Assembly: GCA_016716305.1 (NCBI GenBank)
Contig: JADJWP010000002.1
Coordinates: forward strand, 2,850,501-2,914,500
Length of the DNA stretch: 64,000 bases
Direction of reading: 5' to 3'
From: Chloracidobacterium sp.
Lineage (GTDB): Bacteria; Acidobacteriota; Blastocatellia; Pyrinomonadales; Pyrinomonadaceae
The position numbers and the translations under genes are program-made. Positions 33,965-43,123 of the stretch are shown one piece after another. Each line of letters begins with the position of its first letter. Position 1 is the first letter of the stretch. Under the pieces are notes generated by a model, which was not told the origin of the DNA, made no database searches, and saw only the letters and a list, made by a program, of their open reading frames with translations.

Positions 33965-33970
33965 ATTCTA
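33965..33970 (-). promoter_or_regulatory. -10 element (TAGAAT) placed for leaderless cmk
   Basis: On the minus strand TAGAAT ends 7 bases before the cmk ATG at 33957, so the transcript should begin at or beside the start codon. Confidence 0.4.
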
Positions 33971-34002
33971 CCGAAAAAAAGCCGAATGTCATTGTATGTG
34001 AG

Positions 34003-34893
34003 CTATTTCCGAAATACCTTGACGGCTCGGTCAGGGTAATCCGTAATGATGCCGTCCAGATCAAACGTCCTCATTCTTTCGAGATCCGCCACGTCATTTA
34101 CCGTCCAGGGCACGATCTTCATTCCATTCTCTCGGCAATACTTTACGAGAGCCGCGTCCACGAGCGAGAAGTGTGGACTGTATGTGTCTGGAATAAATCC
34201 GAGCTTCGCAAGATTTGCGCCGACACCTTCAGGGTTGTTGACCAGCAGAGCGAGCGGAATATTGCCGTTCGTGCGTTTTATTTCCTGGAGCGGCCGAACG
34301 TCAAACGACTGGATAATGACCCGGTCTTGCAGTTTGAATTTTGAAACATCTTCTAGCAATAGTTTTGCAAATACCGATGGCACCGGATGGAACGAATCGT
34401 CGCCTTGGGAGTGAGACTTTATTTCAATGTTGTACCTCACCACCGGAAGCTTCTTTGAACTCGTGTATTTCTCGACAGACTTAAAAACATCCGTTAGAAG
34501 CGGCTTTGCGATCTTCACTGGTCTCTGCTCAGGAAAACCGGCATTGCCAATTCGGCCCACATCATATCTCGTTGTTTCGGAATAGGTCATCTTGAAGATG
34601 TTATGCTCTCGCTCTTTTTCCTTAGGGATCCTCTGGCCATTCGGGTCAAGCGAGATCACAGATGAGAACCAAGGCTCGTGTGAGACCAACAGCTTATTGT
34701 CTCTGGTAACGACGACATCCAACTCAAGCGTGTCCGCTCCTTGATCGATGGCCAGAATAAAGGACGGGATCGTATTTTCCGGCGAATAACCGCGTGCACC
34801 GCGATGGCCCTCAATGGTAAACGATGAGCGGTTCTGCGGGAAAGTCCATGCGGCAAAAATGGAAAGGCAGACCATCAGACAGATGAATCGCAT
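34003..34893 (-). CDS. Glycerophosphodiester phosphodiesterase
   Basis: The product has 296 residues from ATG 34893, which begins a signal peptide (MRFICLMVCLSIFAAWTFPQ); an in-frame ATG at 34974 lacks this. The GDPD TIM barrel opens with IEGHRGARGYSPENTIPSF, the catalytic HR...E..EN pattern, and continues GADTLELDVVVTRDNKLLVSHEPW with the E-x-D metal ligands and second histidine. The C-terminus has GMKIVPWTVND and LDGIITDYPDRA. It hydrolyses glycerophosphodiesters to glycerol-3-phosphate, probably in the periplasm. It is part of a leftward cluster of short-spaced genes. Confidence 0.92.
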   Translation of the reverse strand: MRFICLMVCLSIFAAWTFPQNRSSFTIEGHRGARGYSPENTIPSFILAIDQGADTLELDVVVTRDNKLLVSHEPWFSSVISLDPNGQRIPKEKEREHNIFKMTYSETTRYDVGRIGNAGFPEQRPVKIAKPLLTDVFKSVEKYTSSKKLPVVRYNIEIKSHSQGDDSFHPVPSVFAKLLLEDVSKFKLQDRVIIQSFDVRPLQEIKRTNGNIPLALLVNNPEGVGANLAKLGFIPDTYSPHFSLVDAALVKYCRENGMKIVPWTVNDVADLERMRTFDLDGIITDYPDRAVKVFRK

Positions 34894-34983
34894 ATCGATA
34901 GTTCTTTTCAATTCTTGAAGTGAAGAACCTTTTATGATCGGCCCATTTGAATTTGATGTTAAGTCGCCGGACAAAAGGCCCGG

Positions 34984-35334
34984 TCATTTCCCAAGTGAGT
35001 TTCGGGTTTCCTGAGGAAGATTTTCCAGGACCAGCATGTATGATTTTGTGATCAAGTCCTCAATATCGTCGCTGTCGAGGACGTTGGGGTCCTGAACCGC
35101 GACCCAGTGATATCGGGCAACATAAGGAGCCGGAATGATCCCCTCGATCTCGACAAGTTCGGCAAATTTCTCAGGCGTGCACTTGAATGAAAACTGCCAT
35201 CCATCGCCGGCGTCCAACCCGCAGACACAAAAGAGCTTCTGACCAATACAGAAACAAAGGTCCTTGCCCCACTTTACGTCCTCGGTGGCATGAGGAAAGG
35301 AGAGACAGATTTCGCGGAGTGTCTCGATATCCAT
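34984..35334 (-). CDS. MmcQ/YjbR family protein
   Basis: The product has 116 residues, normal length. The N-terminal LREICLSFPHATEDVKWGKDLCFCIGQKLFCV and the central FSFKCTPEKFAELVE plus PYVARYHWVAV, read in parts, are typical of the MmcQ/YjbR fold, which has a double-wing DNA-binding-like shape but no proven function. It is 34 bases downstream of ltaE in the same orientation, and the GDPD gene follows 90 bases later. Confidence 0.85.
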   Translation of the reverse strand: MDIETLREICLSFPHATEDVKWGKDLCFCIGQKLFCVCGLDAGDGWQFSFKCTPEKFAELVEIEGIIPAPYVARYHWVAVQDPNVLDSDDIEDLITKSYMLVLENLPQETRNSLGK

Positions 35335-35368
35335 AGTTGGTCAATCAAAAAAACTAACAGAACCGATT

Positions 35369-36400
35369 TTACCCGAAAATGGCGGAAAGCGCTCGAATAG
35401 TTTTTTCTATGTCCGAAGCGGAAATGTCCACATGAGTGACCATTCGGATATCAGACCCGAATCCGATGGCCAAAACTCCGTGCGATCTCAATTCCGAGCA
35501 CACTTCGGCCGATGTCATTCCAGATTCTCTGATGCTGAAGATGACGATATTTGTGACAACTCGCCCCTCGTCGATCTCGACTCCGGGAAATCCGTCTAAT
35601 GCTGAGGCAAGGCGCTTCGCGTTCGCGTGATCCTCATAAAGCCGCTCGGGAGATTCCTCGAGAGCTATCAACCCAGCCGCAGCCAGAATTCCAGCTTGGC
35701 GCATCCCACCACCGAATCTTTTGCGCCAAACACGAGCTTCGGTAATAAACTCCTTCGAACCGACGAGGATCGACCCAACTGGGGCCCCAAGGCCCTTGGA
35801 CAAACAAAACTGAACCGAATCACAATGCCGTGTCAAATCTGCGACGCGAGTCTCGGCGGCTACAGCCGCATTGAAAATACGCGCGCCATCCATATGAACC
35901 GGCAGCCCGACCTCATGGGCACGTTCGCAGATATCGGCGCAATGCTCACCCGTCATCACACTTCCACCGGCGAAATTGTGGGTGTTTTCGAGACAGATAA
36001 GCCCGGTTGGGCAGGCATAATACGGCTGATCGATGTGCAGGACGGCGGCTATTTCGTCCCATGTGAGATGCCCTGTACCGTCAGAGCTTTTTACCGGGCG
36101 GATCGTCACACCGGATGCGAGCGCGGGAGTGCCCATCTCATAATTGAAGATGTGGCCGCGTTCCTCGATTATGACCTCCTGCCCTGGCTGCGTGTGAAGT
36201 TTTACGGCGATCTGGTTACCCATCGAACCTGTTGGCACGAACAGGGCGGATTCCTTCTCGAACATCTCGGCCGCGCGGTCCTGCAGTCTGTTAACCGTCG
36301 GATCCTCACCATAAACGTCGTCACCGACCTCGGCAGATGCCATTGCTGCACGCATCGCCGCTGTTGGCCGAGTGACCGTATCGCTTCGCAGGTCTATCAT
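35369..36400 (-). CDS. ltaE: Low-specificity L-threonine aldolase
   Basis: The product has 343 residues of fold-type I PLP enzyme. It shows the N-terminal IDLRSDTVTRPTAAMRAAMASAEVGDDVYGEDPTV in parts, GSMGNQIAVKLH, VHMDGARIFNAAVA (Asp contacting PLP nitrogen) and the PLP lysine in CLSKGLGAPVGS. It cleaves L-threonine or allo-threonine to glycine and acetaldehyde in the cytosol. It starts 3 bases after the stop of the DUF5996 gene, so the two are coupled. Confidence 0.93.
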   Translation of the reverse strand: MIDLRSDTVTRPTAAMRAAMASAEVGDDVYGEDPTVNRLQDRAAEMFEKESALFVPTGSMGNQIAVKLHTQPGQEVIIEERGHIFNYEMGTPALASGVTIRPVKSSDGTGHLTWDEIAAVLHIDQPYYACPTGLICLENTHNFAGGSVMTGEHCADICERAHEVGLPVHMDGARIFNAAVAAETRVADLTRHCDSVQFCLSKGLGAPVGSILVGSKEFITEARVWRKRFGGGMRQAGILAAAGLIALEESPERLYEDHANAKRLASALDGFPGVEIDEGRVVTNIVIFSIRESGMTSAEVCSELRSHGVLAIGFGSDIRMVTHVDISASDIEKTIRALSAIFG

Positions 36401-36402
36401 GT

Positions 36403-37305
36403 TTAGAGTGGAGCGAGCATGAAGTGTTCAGTGTCCCATCCGGCGCGTTTAGCACCGGCTTGATACGCAGACTCGAGGAACCCGAGAATGGCCGTGTTCG
36501 GATCAGCGACCGACCGAACGTCTTCGTACATCAACAACGCAAGATGGGCGCCGTTCGATTCATTCCATCGGGCCTCGGACGGGGACAACGGTTCATCGGC
36601 CAAACCCTCCGGCTCGGGCGCGGTGTACGAATAAAACGCAGGTGCCGGAACTTTATCATCGCCAAACCAGAAGCCGAAGCTAATGACCTCATGCGAATAA
36701 GCTTCGCGTTCGACCCGATTCGCACCCTGGCGCACCGCAACTCGTTTGCCGGAAAATCGCGTTAGAGCCAGGTCGAAGCTATGCCAAAACATGTGTACCG
36801 GAGTTGACTTACCGAGAAACCTTCCTCGGAACTCATTTAGGACCTGGTCGACCGCGACCATTGTTTTGTGAAACCGCCCAACATACTCCTTGTCATAGGA
36901 TCTATTTTCAGTATCGTCCGGAAACGGGGTCGTCGACGGCGCTTCATATGGTAAGGGCTTTATCGACACGTCGATGCCGAGCTTCTTCAGATTCGCGAAA
37001 ATACTGCTGTAGAAATCAGCGACCGTAAGCCCATCGAAAAGTGAAAAGTCCTCACGACCGCCGCCTGATGTACTTATCAAAATTCTGTGATCAATAAGAT
37101 CGAACTCGATCTCAAAATTACCATCATTGTATGGAATCGTTCTTGTCGAGATCCCTCGGGGTGTGACATACAACGGAACGTGCCACCAATGATTCATTCT
37201 GGGATGCATTGCAAGCCGTATCTTGCCGACTATCTGAAAATACAAATGGATCGTGTTTTTGGTCGGACGCCATGCTTCAAGAGGTATTTCCGGGAAAGAA
37301 CTCAT
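36403..37305 (-). CDS. DUF5996 family protein
   Basis: The product has 300 residues. The features PEIPLEAWRPTKNTIHLYFQIVGKIRLA, NHWWHVPLYVTPRG, then PVHMFWHSFDLALTRFSG and the repeated acidic SYTAPEPEGL with a final GWDTEHFMLAP, read in parts, are those of DUF5996, a family of uncharacterised cytosolic proteins. Paired tryptophan-histidine motifs (WWH, FWHSFD) suggest a metal or ligand pocket, which is inference. It is the promoter-proximal gene of the leftward run that includes ltaE. Confidence 0.8.
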   Translation of the reverse strand: MSSFPEIPLEAWRPTKNTIHLYFQIVGKIRLAMHPRMNHWWHVPLYVTPRGISTRTIPYNDGNFEIEFDLIDHRILISTSGGGREDFSLFDGLTVADFYSSIFANLKKLGIDVSIKPLPYEAPSTTPFPDDTENRSYDKEYVGRFHKTMVAVDQVLNEFRGRFLGKSTPVHMFWHSFDLALTRFSGKRVAVRQGANRVEREAYSHEVISFGFWFGDDKVPAPAFYSYTAPEPEGLADEPLSPSEARWNESNGAHLALLMYEDVRSVADPNTAILGFLESAYQAGAKRAGWDTEHFMLAPL

Positions 37306-37406
37306 ATTATTAAATAGCAGCGTTCAAAATGCCGATGCCGCAATAATTACTCGATCCTTGAATACTACGCTTCCGACAGGGCCATTTCAAACTGCCTCGA
37401 AACCGA

Positions 37407-37435
37407 TTGACAATCGAATTGATGGGGAATAGATT
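37407..37435 (+). promoter_or_regulatory. Promoter of the VOC protein gene
   Basis: Consensus -35 TTGACA (37407-37412) and -10 TAGATT (37430-37435) are spaced by 17 bases. The start would give a leader of about 25 bases that contains the strong ribosome site GAGGAGGG. Confidence 0.6.
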
Positions 37436-37466
37436 TGTGCAATTCCGATCTTGAGGAGGGAAAAAC

Positions 37467-37928
37467 ATGACAAGCACCATTAGTCCGATCCCACAGGGTT
37501 ATGAAGGCGTCACTCCATATCTAATTTGCAGGAACGCCGAGGCAGCGATCGAATTCTACAAACGGGCGTTCGGAGCGGTTGAATTGTTTCGTATCGGTCA
37601 ACCAGGAATGGTCGGCCACGCGGAGTTGAAGATCGGTAATGCGGTCGTCATGATGGCGGATGAGTTTCCTGACATGAATGCACTAAGTCCGCAAACAATC
37701 GGGGGGACGCCGGTACAACTTATGATCTACCTAGAGGACGTCGACAGATTTGCGGAAAGGGCTGTTGCTGAGGGGTTGGAGGTGCTTCGTCCGATCGAGA
37801 ACCAGTTCTACGGCGATCGGTCGGGACAATTTCGCGACCCGTTCGGACACATATGGGCTTTCGCGACACGTGTCGAAGACGTATCGCCGGAGGAAATGAA
37901 CGCCAGGGCGGCTGCAATCTACGGCTAA
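37467..37928 (+). CDS. VOC family (glyoxalase/PhnB-like) protein
   Basis: The product has 153 residues after an excellent ribosome site (GAGGAGGG, 8 bases upstream). It is a two-beta-alpha-beta-beta-beta-module protein: YEGVTPYLICRNAEAAIEFYKRAFGAVE, MVGHAELKIGNAVVMMADE, then QLMIYLEDVDRFAERAVAEG and FYGDRSGQFRDPFGHIWAFAT, read in parts. The last motif is typical of PhnB-like proteins. Members include dioxygenase- and antibiotic-binding-like proteins with unknown substrates. It is a single-gene unit, convergent with the WD40 gene. Confidence 0.9.
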   Translation: MTSTISPIPQGYEGVTPYLICRNAEAAIEFYKRAFGAVELFRIGQPGMVGHAELKIGNAVVMMADEFPDMNALSPQTIGGTPVQLMIYLEDVDRFAERAVAEGLEVLRPIENQFYGDRSGQFRDPFGHIWAFATRVEDVSPEEMNARAAAIYG

Positions 37929-37936
37929 TGCGAGCG

Positions 37937-40006
37937 TTATTTTTGTCCATCCCGTGATCCGAATACGCGAACGTCGTTCCCGATCGGCAGGACGAATATA
38001 CGCTTCCCGTCCGGGCTAAAGTGAACGCCGTAGATCGATTCGTCAAACGGCATCGTCAGAACGGCTTCTCCGGTTACTGTATCCCATAATTTCACGGTCT
38101 GATCGGATGAAGCTGATGCGAGCCGGCGGCCATCCGGGCTGAATGAGACACCGTACACACCTTCATCATGGCCTACCTTAAAGATCGCCTTCTGTGTATT
38201 TACGTCATATAGTCCGACAGTTCGACCGCTGGCTGCGGCTAATAGCTTACCATCCAAGCTGAAAGCGATAGAAAGGACGCGGCTTGTGCCGGAATGGATC
38301 GTTCCAACATTTCTACCCGAATTCATTTCCCAAAGCTCTATCTTGCCATCGGTGCCTCCGGTTGCGATCGTTCTTCCGTCGGCTGACAGAGCAATGAAGG
38401 TCACTCCATTCTTGTGGTCAATGTTGCGAACAAGTTTACCGGTATCAGTATCCCAGATCTTTGCACTCTCCATCGATGACGTCGCGAGGACATTTTTGCC
38501 ATCGCGGCTAAAGCCGACCGAGATCAACTGATTGCCTTTTGCTTCTTCAAATGTGCGTAATTCCTTTCTGGAAGCGATATCCCAAAGTTTGATCCTGTTG
38601 TCATTTCCAACGCTAGCAAGTCTTTTTCCGTCAGGACTGAACGCCACGGCATTTGCTGATTGGCCGTGAGCTTGCCAGACGGCGATCTCGTTACCGGATG
38701 CGATATCCCAAAGCCTAAGTTTTCCTTGCCATGCGGCCGTAGCAGCTGTTTTTCCGTCCGGACTGACCGCAAAGCCGTATACCGAACCGTCGTGCTTCCA
38801 CAGCCGAGCGTTTACATCGGTTGGAGAGAACGTCCAAGCCTTTATCGTCGTGTCACCGGATGCGCTAAACAGGTTTCGTCCATCAGGGCTTACAGCGACT
38901 GCGTTGATACCCTTTATGTGGCCGCGAAATGACATAAGCTCTGTGCCGGAAGCGACGTCCCAAACCTTCAAAGTCTGATCTGTTGAGGCTGAAACAAGAT
39001 CGCGTCCGTCGGGCGTGAATGCCACACCGTTGACCCACTTAGCGTGACCGCGTCCAGGCCCGCCAAGCTTTTTGATCATTTTGCCGTTTGCTGAGTCCCA
39101 GATGCGGATTGCATTGTCCTTTCCCCCAACGGCGAGCGTCCTGCTATCGGGGCTGAAAGCTATACTTTGTCCGGCCTTGTAAACTTCGTCTCCCTCTGTC
39201 TCCATTACGCGTGGGCCCGACCAGTTCGATGTATCCCAAACGGCCGCGATCTTATCTACTTCCCATGAAGCGACCGCTAACTGCTTACCATCCGGACTAA
39301 AGGCAATACCAACAAGCGGCTTGATGCCGTATTCGAGTTGCTTGGTCGGTTCGCCTGTCGCGGCGTTCCAGATCTCAACGATGCCCCAGACACCGCGTTG
39401 CTGCGACACATTCCATGAACACGAAGCGATCAGCTCGTCATTCGGACTGAACACAGCGGCCGTGATCCCTTTGCCCTGGCCCTGGAGTCGGCTCACTTCG
39501 CTCTTTTTTGCAAGGTCCCAGACAATGACCGTATGACGCGAAAATGCTGCGAGAAACCTTCGACCGTCAGAGCTAAAGGAGACCGACTGGGGAATCAGTT
39601 TAGGGTCGCTGAACTTGAATATCTCGTCACCGCTTTCTACGTTCGTTACTTTCACCGTTCGATCTGCGGATGCGGAAGCCAGGAACTTTCCGTCTTGACT
39701 GACCGCTATAGCAGTTACCGGCGCATCGTGAATGGTCCTCGACATTGTGTGCTGATTTGCCAGCGAACTTAAATACGACCATTCCCAACCGCGATATCTG
39801 ACTGGTGCGCCATCGATCCAGCGTTTGGCCTCCCCAGTTTCGTTGACGCGAAGCGCGTTCGATGCTGCCGCGATATGCGCCAGATAAGACCGATATTCGA
39901 TCTCCGAACCCGGCTGTGCCTGCGCATCGATGGTGTTCGCTGCCAGAGCAACGACCAGTACGAAAAAAACTGCGAAAAAGTCTCTAGAAATTGTCAAATT
40001 TGTCAT
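37937..40006 (-). CDS. Secreted WD40-repeat protein
   Basis: The product has 689 residues with an N-terminal export segment (FFAVFFVLVVALAANTIDAQAQ). After a helical linker, about fourteen WD40 repeats follow (for example AISVSPDG-type VSQDGKFLASASADRTVKV and SPDGRRLASASSDQTVKLWD, in parts), enough for two seven-blade propellers. There is no kinase or protease domain, unlike many large WD40 proteins of bacteria. It probably acts as a binding scaffold outside the cytoplasm. It is divergent from the DUF2461 gene with 38 bases between starts. Confidence 0.88.
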   Translation of the reverse strand: MTNLTISRDFFAVFFVLVVALAANTIDAQAQPGSEIEYRSYLAHIAAASNALRVNETGEAKRWIDGAPVRYRGWEWSYLSSLANQHTMSRTIHDAPVTAIAVSQDGKFLASASADRTVKVTNVESGDEIFKFSDPKLIPQSVSFSSDGRRFLAAFSRHTVIVWDLAKKSEVSRLQGQGKGITAAVFSPNDELIASCSWNVSQQRGVWGIVEIWNAATGEPTKQLEYGIKPLVGIAFSPDGKQLAVASWEVDKIAAVWDTSNWSGPRVMETEGDEVYKAGQSIAFSPDSRTLAVGGKDNAIRIWDSANGKMIKKLGGPGRGHAKWVNGVAFTPDGRDLVSASTDQTLKVWDVASGTELMSFRGHIKGINAVAVSPDGRNLFSASGDTTIKAWTFSPTDVNARLWKHDGSVYGFAVSPDGKTAATAAWQGKLRLWDIASGNEIAVWQAHGQSANAVAFSPDGKRLASVGNDNRIKLWDIASRKELRTFEEAKGNQLISVGFSRDGKNVLATSSMESAKIWDTDTGKLVRNIDHKNGVTFIALSADGRTIATGGTDGKIELWEMNSGRNVGTIHSGTSRVLSIAFSLDGKLLAAASGRTVGLYDVNTQKAIFKVGHDEGVYGVSFSPDGRRLASASSDQTVKLWDTVTGEAVLTMPFDESIYGVHFSPDGKRIFVLPIGNDVRVFGSRDGQK

Positions 40007-40029
40007 GATCGCCTTAAATCCTGCTGTGC

Positions 40030-40035
40030 TAATAT
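40030..40035 (+). promoter_or_regulatory. -10 element (TAATAT) placed for a leaderless transcript
   Basis: TAATAT ends 9 bases before ATG 40045, and there is no ribosome-binding sequence between. No clear -35 is visible. Confidence 0.35.
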
Positions 40036-40044
40036 ACGCAGATT

Positions 40045-40701
40045 ATGTTGTCGAAAGAAACGATCAAATTTCTCAAAATGCTCGAGAAGAATAACGAGCG
40101 CCAATGGTTCAATGAACACAAAGATATGTTTGTCCGGGCAAACGACAACATTATCGCTATTACCGGCGATCTGATCGACCGGATATCGAAGTTCGACTCA
40201 AGTGTTGCCGGTATCGATCCGAAATCTTGCGTTTTTCGGATCTATCGTGATGTCAGGTTCTCAACCGACAAGAGCCCATATAAAACTAACCTCGGAGCAT
40301 TCATCACACCCGGCGGCAAAAAGAACATGCTGCCCGGATATTACTTCCATATTCAGCCCGGGATGTTCTTTGCTGCAGCCGGCAAACACATGCCAGACGG
40401 AGCTGAACTGCAAAGGATCCGCTCTTACATTGCGGCGAATGGTGACGAGTTTAACCGGATCGTCAGCGGTAAGGCGTTTAGCAAACGTTTCGGTGAACTC
40501 GACGGGGAACGACTCTCGCGGCCACCTAAGGGCTTTGACGCAAATCACCCCGCGATCGAATTTCTCAAACTAAAGTCCTTCACAGTAAGTGAGAATTTTA
40601 CTGAGAAAGATGCCGTCGCTCCCGATTATCCTAAAAAGCTCGCTTCAAGCTTCGAAACAGCGGCTCCATTGGTTGAATTTCTTCGCAAGGCCGTCGCTTA
40701 G
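40045..40701 (+). CDS. DUF2461 (TIGR02453) family protein
   Basis: The product has 218 residues, the usual length. Family signatures are FLKMLEKNNERQWFNEHKDMF at the N-terminus, FRIYRDVRFSTDKSPYKTNLGAF and PGYYFHIQPGMFFAAAGKHMPDGAELQRIR in parts, and RPPKGFDANHPAIEFLKLKSF. The function is unknown. It is cytosolic. Its last 4 bases overlap the convergent DUF4287 gene. Confidence 0.88.
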   Translation: MLSKETIKFLKMLEKNNERQWFNEHKDMFVRANDNIIAITGDLIDRISKFDSSVAGIDPKSCVFRIYRDVRFSTDKSPYKTNLGAFITPGGKKNMLPGYYFHIQPGMFFAAAGKHMPDGAELQRIRSYIAANGDEFNRIVSGKAFSKRFGELDGERLSRPPKGFDANHPAIEFLKLKSFTVSENFTEKDAVAPDYPKKLASSFETAAPLVEFLRKAVA

Positions 40702-41270
40702 TGGCATCTATCGTGCGATGTTTTCAACAATTCAACGATTTCCGAATCCAGCTGTTTTGCATCGGTTAGCACGAACATGTGCGAAATCCGTGGCATCGGC
40801 CCCGAGAGCTTTGCTTTCTCGATCTTTTGATCGAACGGGCGGTCACCAAGATCCAGCCCGACCCTGAGTTCTTTTGGCTTTATGTTTACCGCTGCGAACT
40901 CTCGATTTACCAGGATCGAAACGTATGTTTTTTTCGGCAGGATACTCGCGTCAGGAAAATTCCGCTTGATAAACACAACAAAGTCATCGTACAACTCCCG
41001 CATATCCGCCGCTTTCACAAACTGATTCTCGAGAAGGTCGTCGGTGCTGGCATACACGGGCTTTCCGCCGTTTGCGTGAACCCCGGCGAGAAGCGAGGCG
41101 TTCATATGGCCAAAGCCATGCTCTGTCTTTAGCCACGCGATGACCTCGTTTCGCTTTTTGCTGGCGAATGAATCTAACGTCTTTAACCAGGAATCAAGAT
41201 CCCGCCCGGTCGTTTTGGCCAGGCCGTCGATGAATTCTTTCTCAAATTCGCCCGAAGTTTTTTGAGCCAT
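40698..41270 (-). CDS. DUF4287/DUF5655 domain protein
   Basis: The product has 190 residues. The N-terminal 65 residues (GEFEKEFIDGLAKTTGRDLDSWLKTLDSF, ending in HGFGHMNASLLAG, in parts) are DUF4287, and the C-terminal 115 (YDDFVVFIKRNFPDASILPKKTYVSILVNREFAAVNI ...) are DUF5655, a domain that resembles the predicted transport/DNA-binding part of some large proteins. The function is unknown. It lies 3 bases after the DUF1761 gene in the same direction. Confidence 0.82.
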   Translation of the reverse strand: MAQKTSGEFEKEFIDGLAKTTGRDLDSWLKTLDSFASKKRNEVIAWLKTEHGFGHMNASLLAGVHANGGKPVYASTDDLLENQFVKAADMRELYDDFVVFIKRNFPDASILPKKTYVSILVNREFAAVNIKPKELRVGLDLGDRPFDQKIEKAKLSGPMPRISHMFVLTDAKQLDSEIVELLKTSHDRCH

Positions 41271-41273
41271 ATT

Positions 41274-41681
41274 TTATCTCCAAATACCTAAAATAAGACC
41301 GATGAACGCAAAGTAGACGATGATATAACCGACGTTTATCGCGATGTACTTGACCGAACGCATTTCAAACAACGCGATCACGATAAACATCGCCGCCACC
41401 CACCCGACTCCTGTAAGCAGGCCTGCGGCCAAACCCCACTGCCAGGTCGTATCAGGCGTACCCAGAAAAAACGCAAGGTTGTACGACATTATCCAGGCGA
41501 GCACGAACGAGAGGCCGAAGTTCTTGACCGGATTTGCCTTAGCAAGCTGTTCGTCAGAAAGTCCGTTCTCCTGTTGCCACGATTTTGCAAATAGAAGCGG
41601 CGACCACCAAACGGCGCCGATGATGAGGCTCATCACTGCACAAACGAATACGGCGATGTGATTGATCTGAATATTCTCCAT
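41274..41681 (-). CDS. DUF1761 family integral membrane protein
   Basis: The product has 135 residues with four membrane helices: AVFVCAVMSLIIGAVWWSPLLF, NFGLSFVLAWIMSYNLAFFLG, GLAAGLLTGVGWVAAMFIVIALF and YIAINVGYIIVYFAFIGLILGIW (in parts). This size, with GAVWWSPLLFAKSW and GWVAAM, fits DUF1761. The function is unknown. It is the third gene of the leftward run rpiB-AraC-DUF1761-DUF4287. Confidence 0.82.
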   Translation of the reverse strand: MENIQINHIAVFVCAVMSLIIGAVWWSPLLFAKSWQQENGLSDEQLAKANPVKNFGLSFVLAWIMSYNLAFFLGTPDTTWQWGLAAGLLTGVGWVAAMFIVIALFEMRSVKYIAINVGYIIVYFAFIGLILGIWR

Positions 41682-41732
41682 AGGAAAATGAGAATAATGC
41701 CATACCCAAAGATCGTATTGGAAAAAATTTAC

Positions 41733-42551
41733 CTAACCGACGGGAATGTAATTCTGGTAGTTTGAATGGATCGCAGAATACTGTTCTGGCGTAAAGCCCG
41801 AAAAATGTTTGAAGTCGTTTATGAAATGCGCCTGGTCATAAAACCCGCATTCCTGGGCGATCTGGCTCCAGTCCATCGAAACGGCCGCGTCGATCGTCCG
41901 GATCGCTTTTTGAAAGCGCATGATCTTGAGATATGCCTTTGGGGTTACTCCGATCGATCGGCGAAAAAGCTCGATAAAGTGTTTGTGTGAATAACCGATC
42001 TGATCGTTCATCTTCCGAATGTTTGTCGCATCCGGGCGGTTGACGATCTCGCGTACGGCGAATGCGACGCACGGATCTATCTCCAACCGCGAGCCATAGC
42101 TCAGAAGCAGGAATTCTTCGACCATTCGAAATCTCCGATCGATGTCGTCCGTTTCAAGCAAGCCCTCGCGAAGATGGACAAAATCGTTCCCCCAGACAAG
42201 ATCGGCGTCAACGACGCTATCGGTGATCTCCTGCATTGGGAATGGAAAAAATGGAGCAGCCATACCTTTTTTGAACGCGATGACCATCATGGCGGCACCA
42301 TTGCCCGACGGTATGGTTATTGGTTCGGTACGCAACCCTGAAGTCCAAACATGATTGCAGGCCTGTATCTCTTTCAACGTATCGTTGTCGTATATGAACT
42401 GCGGCGTGTCGTGAAAATCGATCAGGATCTCGGTATCACCGTTCGGAAGAAATCGGTCGACGGCATGTTCATGTTCCACGCGCTCGAAATAGACGAATGC
42501 GTCGACGAACTGATTTAACGGAAAGGCCGGAATGTAAATCCTATAGATCAT
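41733..42551 (-). CDS. AraC family transcriptional regulator
   Basis: The product has 272 residues. The first 160 residues are a sensory domain of the DUF6597 type (PAFPLNQFVDAFVYFE, FLPNGDTEILIDF, TSGLRTEPITIPSGNGAAMMVIAF). The C-terminal 100 residues hold two helix-turn-helix units, with IGYSHKHFIELFRRSIGVTPKAYLKIMRFQKA and WSQIAQECGFYDQAHFINDFKHFSGFTPEQY in parts. It probably regulates local genes on binding a small ligand. It starts 4 bases inside the rpiB stop (ATGA 42548-42551). Confidence 0.9.
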   Translation of the reverse strand: MIYRIYIPAFPLNQFVDAFVYFERVEHEHAVDRFLPNGDTEILIDFHDTPQFIYDNDTLKEIQACNHVWTSGLRTEPITIPSGNGAAMMVIAFKKGMAAPFFPFPMQEITDSVVDADLVWGNDFVHLREGLLETDDIDRRFRMVEEFLLLSYGSRLEIDPCVAFAVREIVNRPDATNIRKMNDQIGYSHKHFIELFRRSIGVTPKAYLKIMRFQKAIRTIDAAVSMDWSQIAQECGFYDQAHFINDFKHFSGFTPEQYSAIHSNYQNYIPVG

Positions 42552-43015
42552 GCTTTGGCATTTTGACCCGAAGAATGCTCGATATCCTTGATCTTCTCGA
42601 CACGTCGTTTGTGACGGCCGCCCTCAAATTCGGCCTCGAACCATGCTGTTACGATCTCGGCCGCTTCTTCTTCCGTAGTGAATCTTGCAGGCAGGGCAAG
42701 CACGTTTGCGTTGTTGTGTTCGCGAGCAAGTCGTGCGATCTCCGGATTCCACGCGACAGCGGCTCGAACACCTTTGACCTTATTTGCAGAAATCGCCATT
42801 CCTGTGCCCGATCCGCAAAACAACAGCCCCTGTTCATATCTGCCGTCACCAACGGCCTCAGCGACGCGGCGCGCGTAATCGGGATAATCGACAGATTCAG
42901 GTGAATCAGTACCCATGTCGTCGAAAGCGATACCGAGCTTGTCGAGCGTGTGTTTGATTCGTTCCTTCTCTTCGAATCCGGCATGGTCTGCGGCGAGCGC
43001 GATCTTTCTTGTCAT
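42548..43015 (-). CDS. rpiB: Ribose 5-phosphate isomerase B
   Basis: The product has 155 residues. The features IALAADHAGFEEKERIKHTL at the N-terminus, VDYPDYARRVAEAV, the anion-hole GSGTGMAISANK with the catalytic cysteine in LFCGSG, and the helix EIARLAREHNNANVLALPARF, read in parts, are the RpiB/LacA family signature. It interconverts ribulose-5- and ribose-5-phosphate in the pentose phosphate pathway. Its stop overlaps the AraC regulator by 4 bases, an unusual pairing. Confidence 0.93.
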   Translation of the reverse strand: MTRKIALAADHAGFEEKERIKHTLDKLGIAFDDMGTDSPESVDYPDYARRVAEAVGDGRYEQGLLFCGSGTGMAISANKVKGVRAAVAWNPEIARLAREHNNANVLALPARFTTEEEAAEIVTAWFEAEFEGGRHKRRVEKIKDIEHSSGQNAKA

Positions 43016-43123
43016 GATGAAATCGTTATAGCACTAACTAACGCCCGCTCGCAAAGCAACCATTCACCTCTGCGAGTTGTCAAACGAATAACGTTTTGAG
43101 ATCGCAGATGCTGGAGTAAGCTT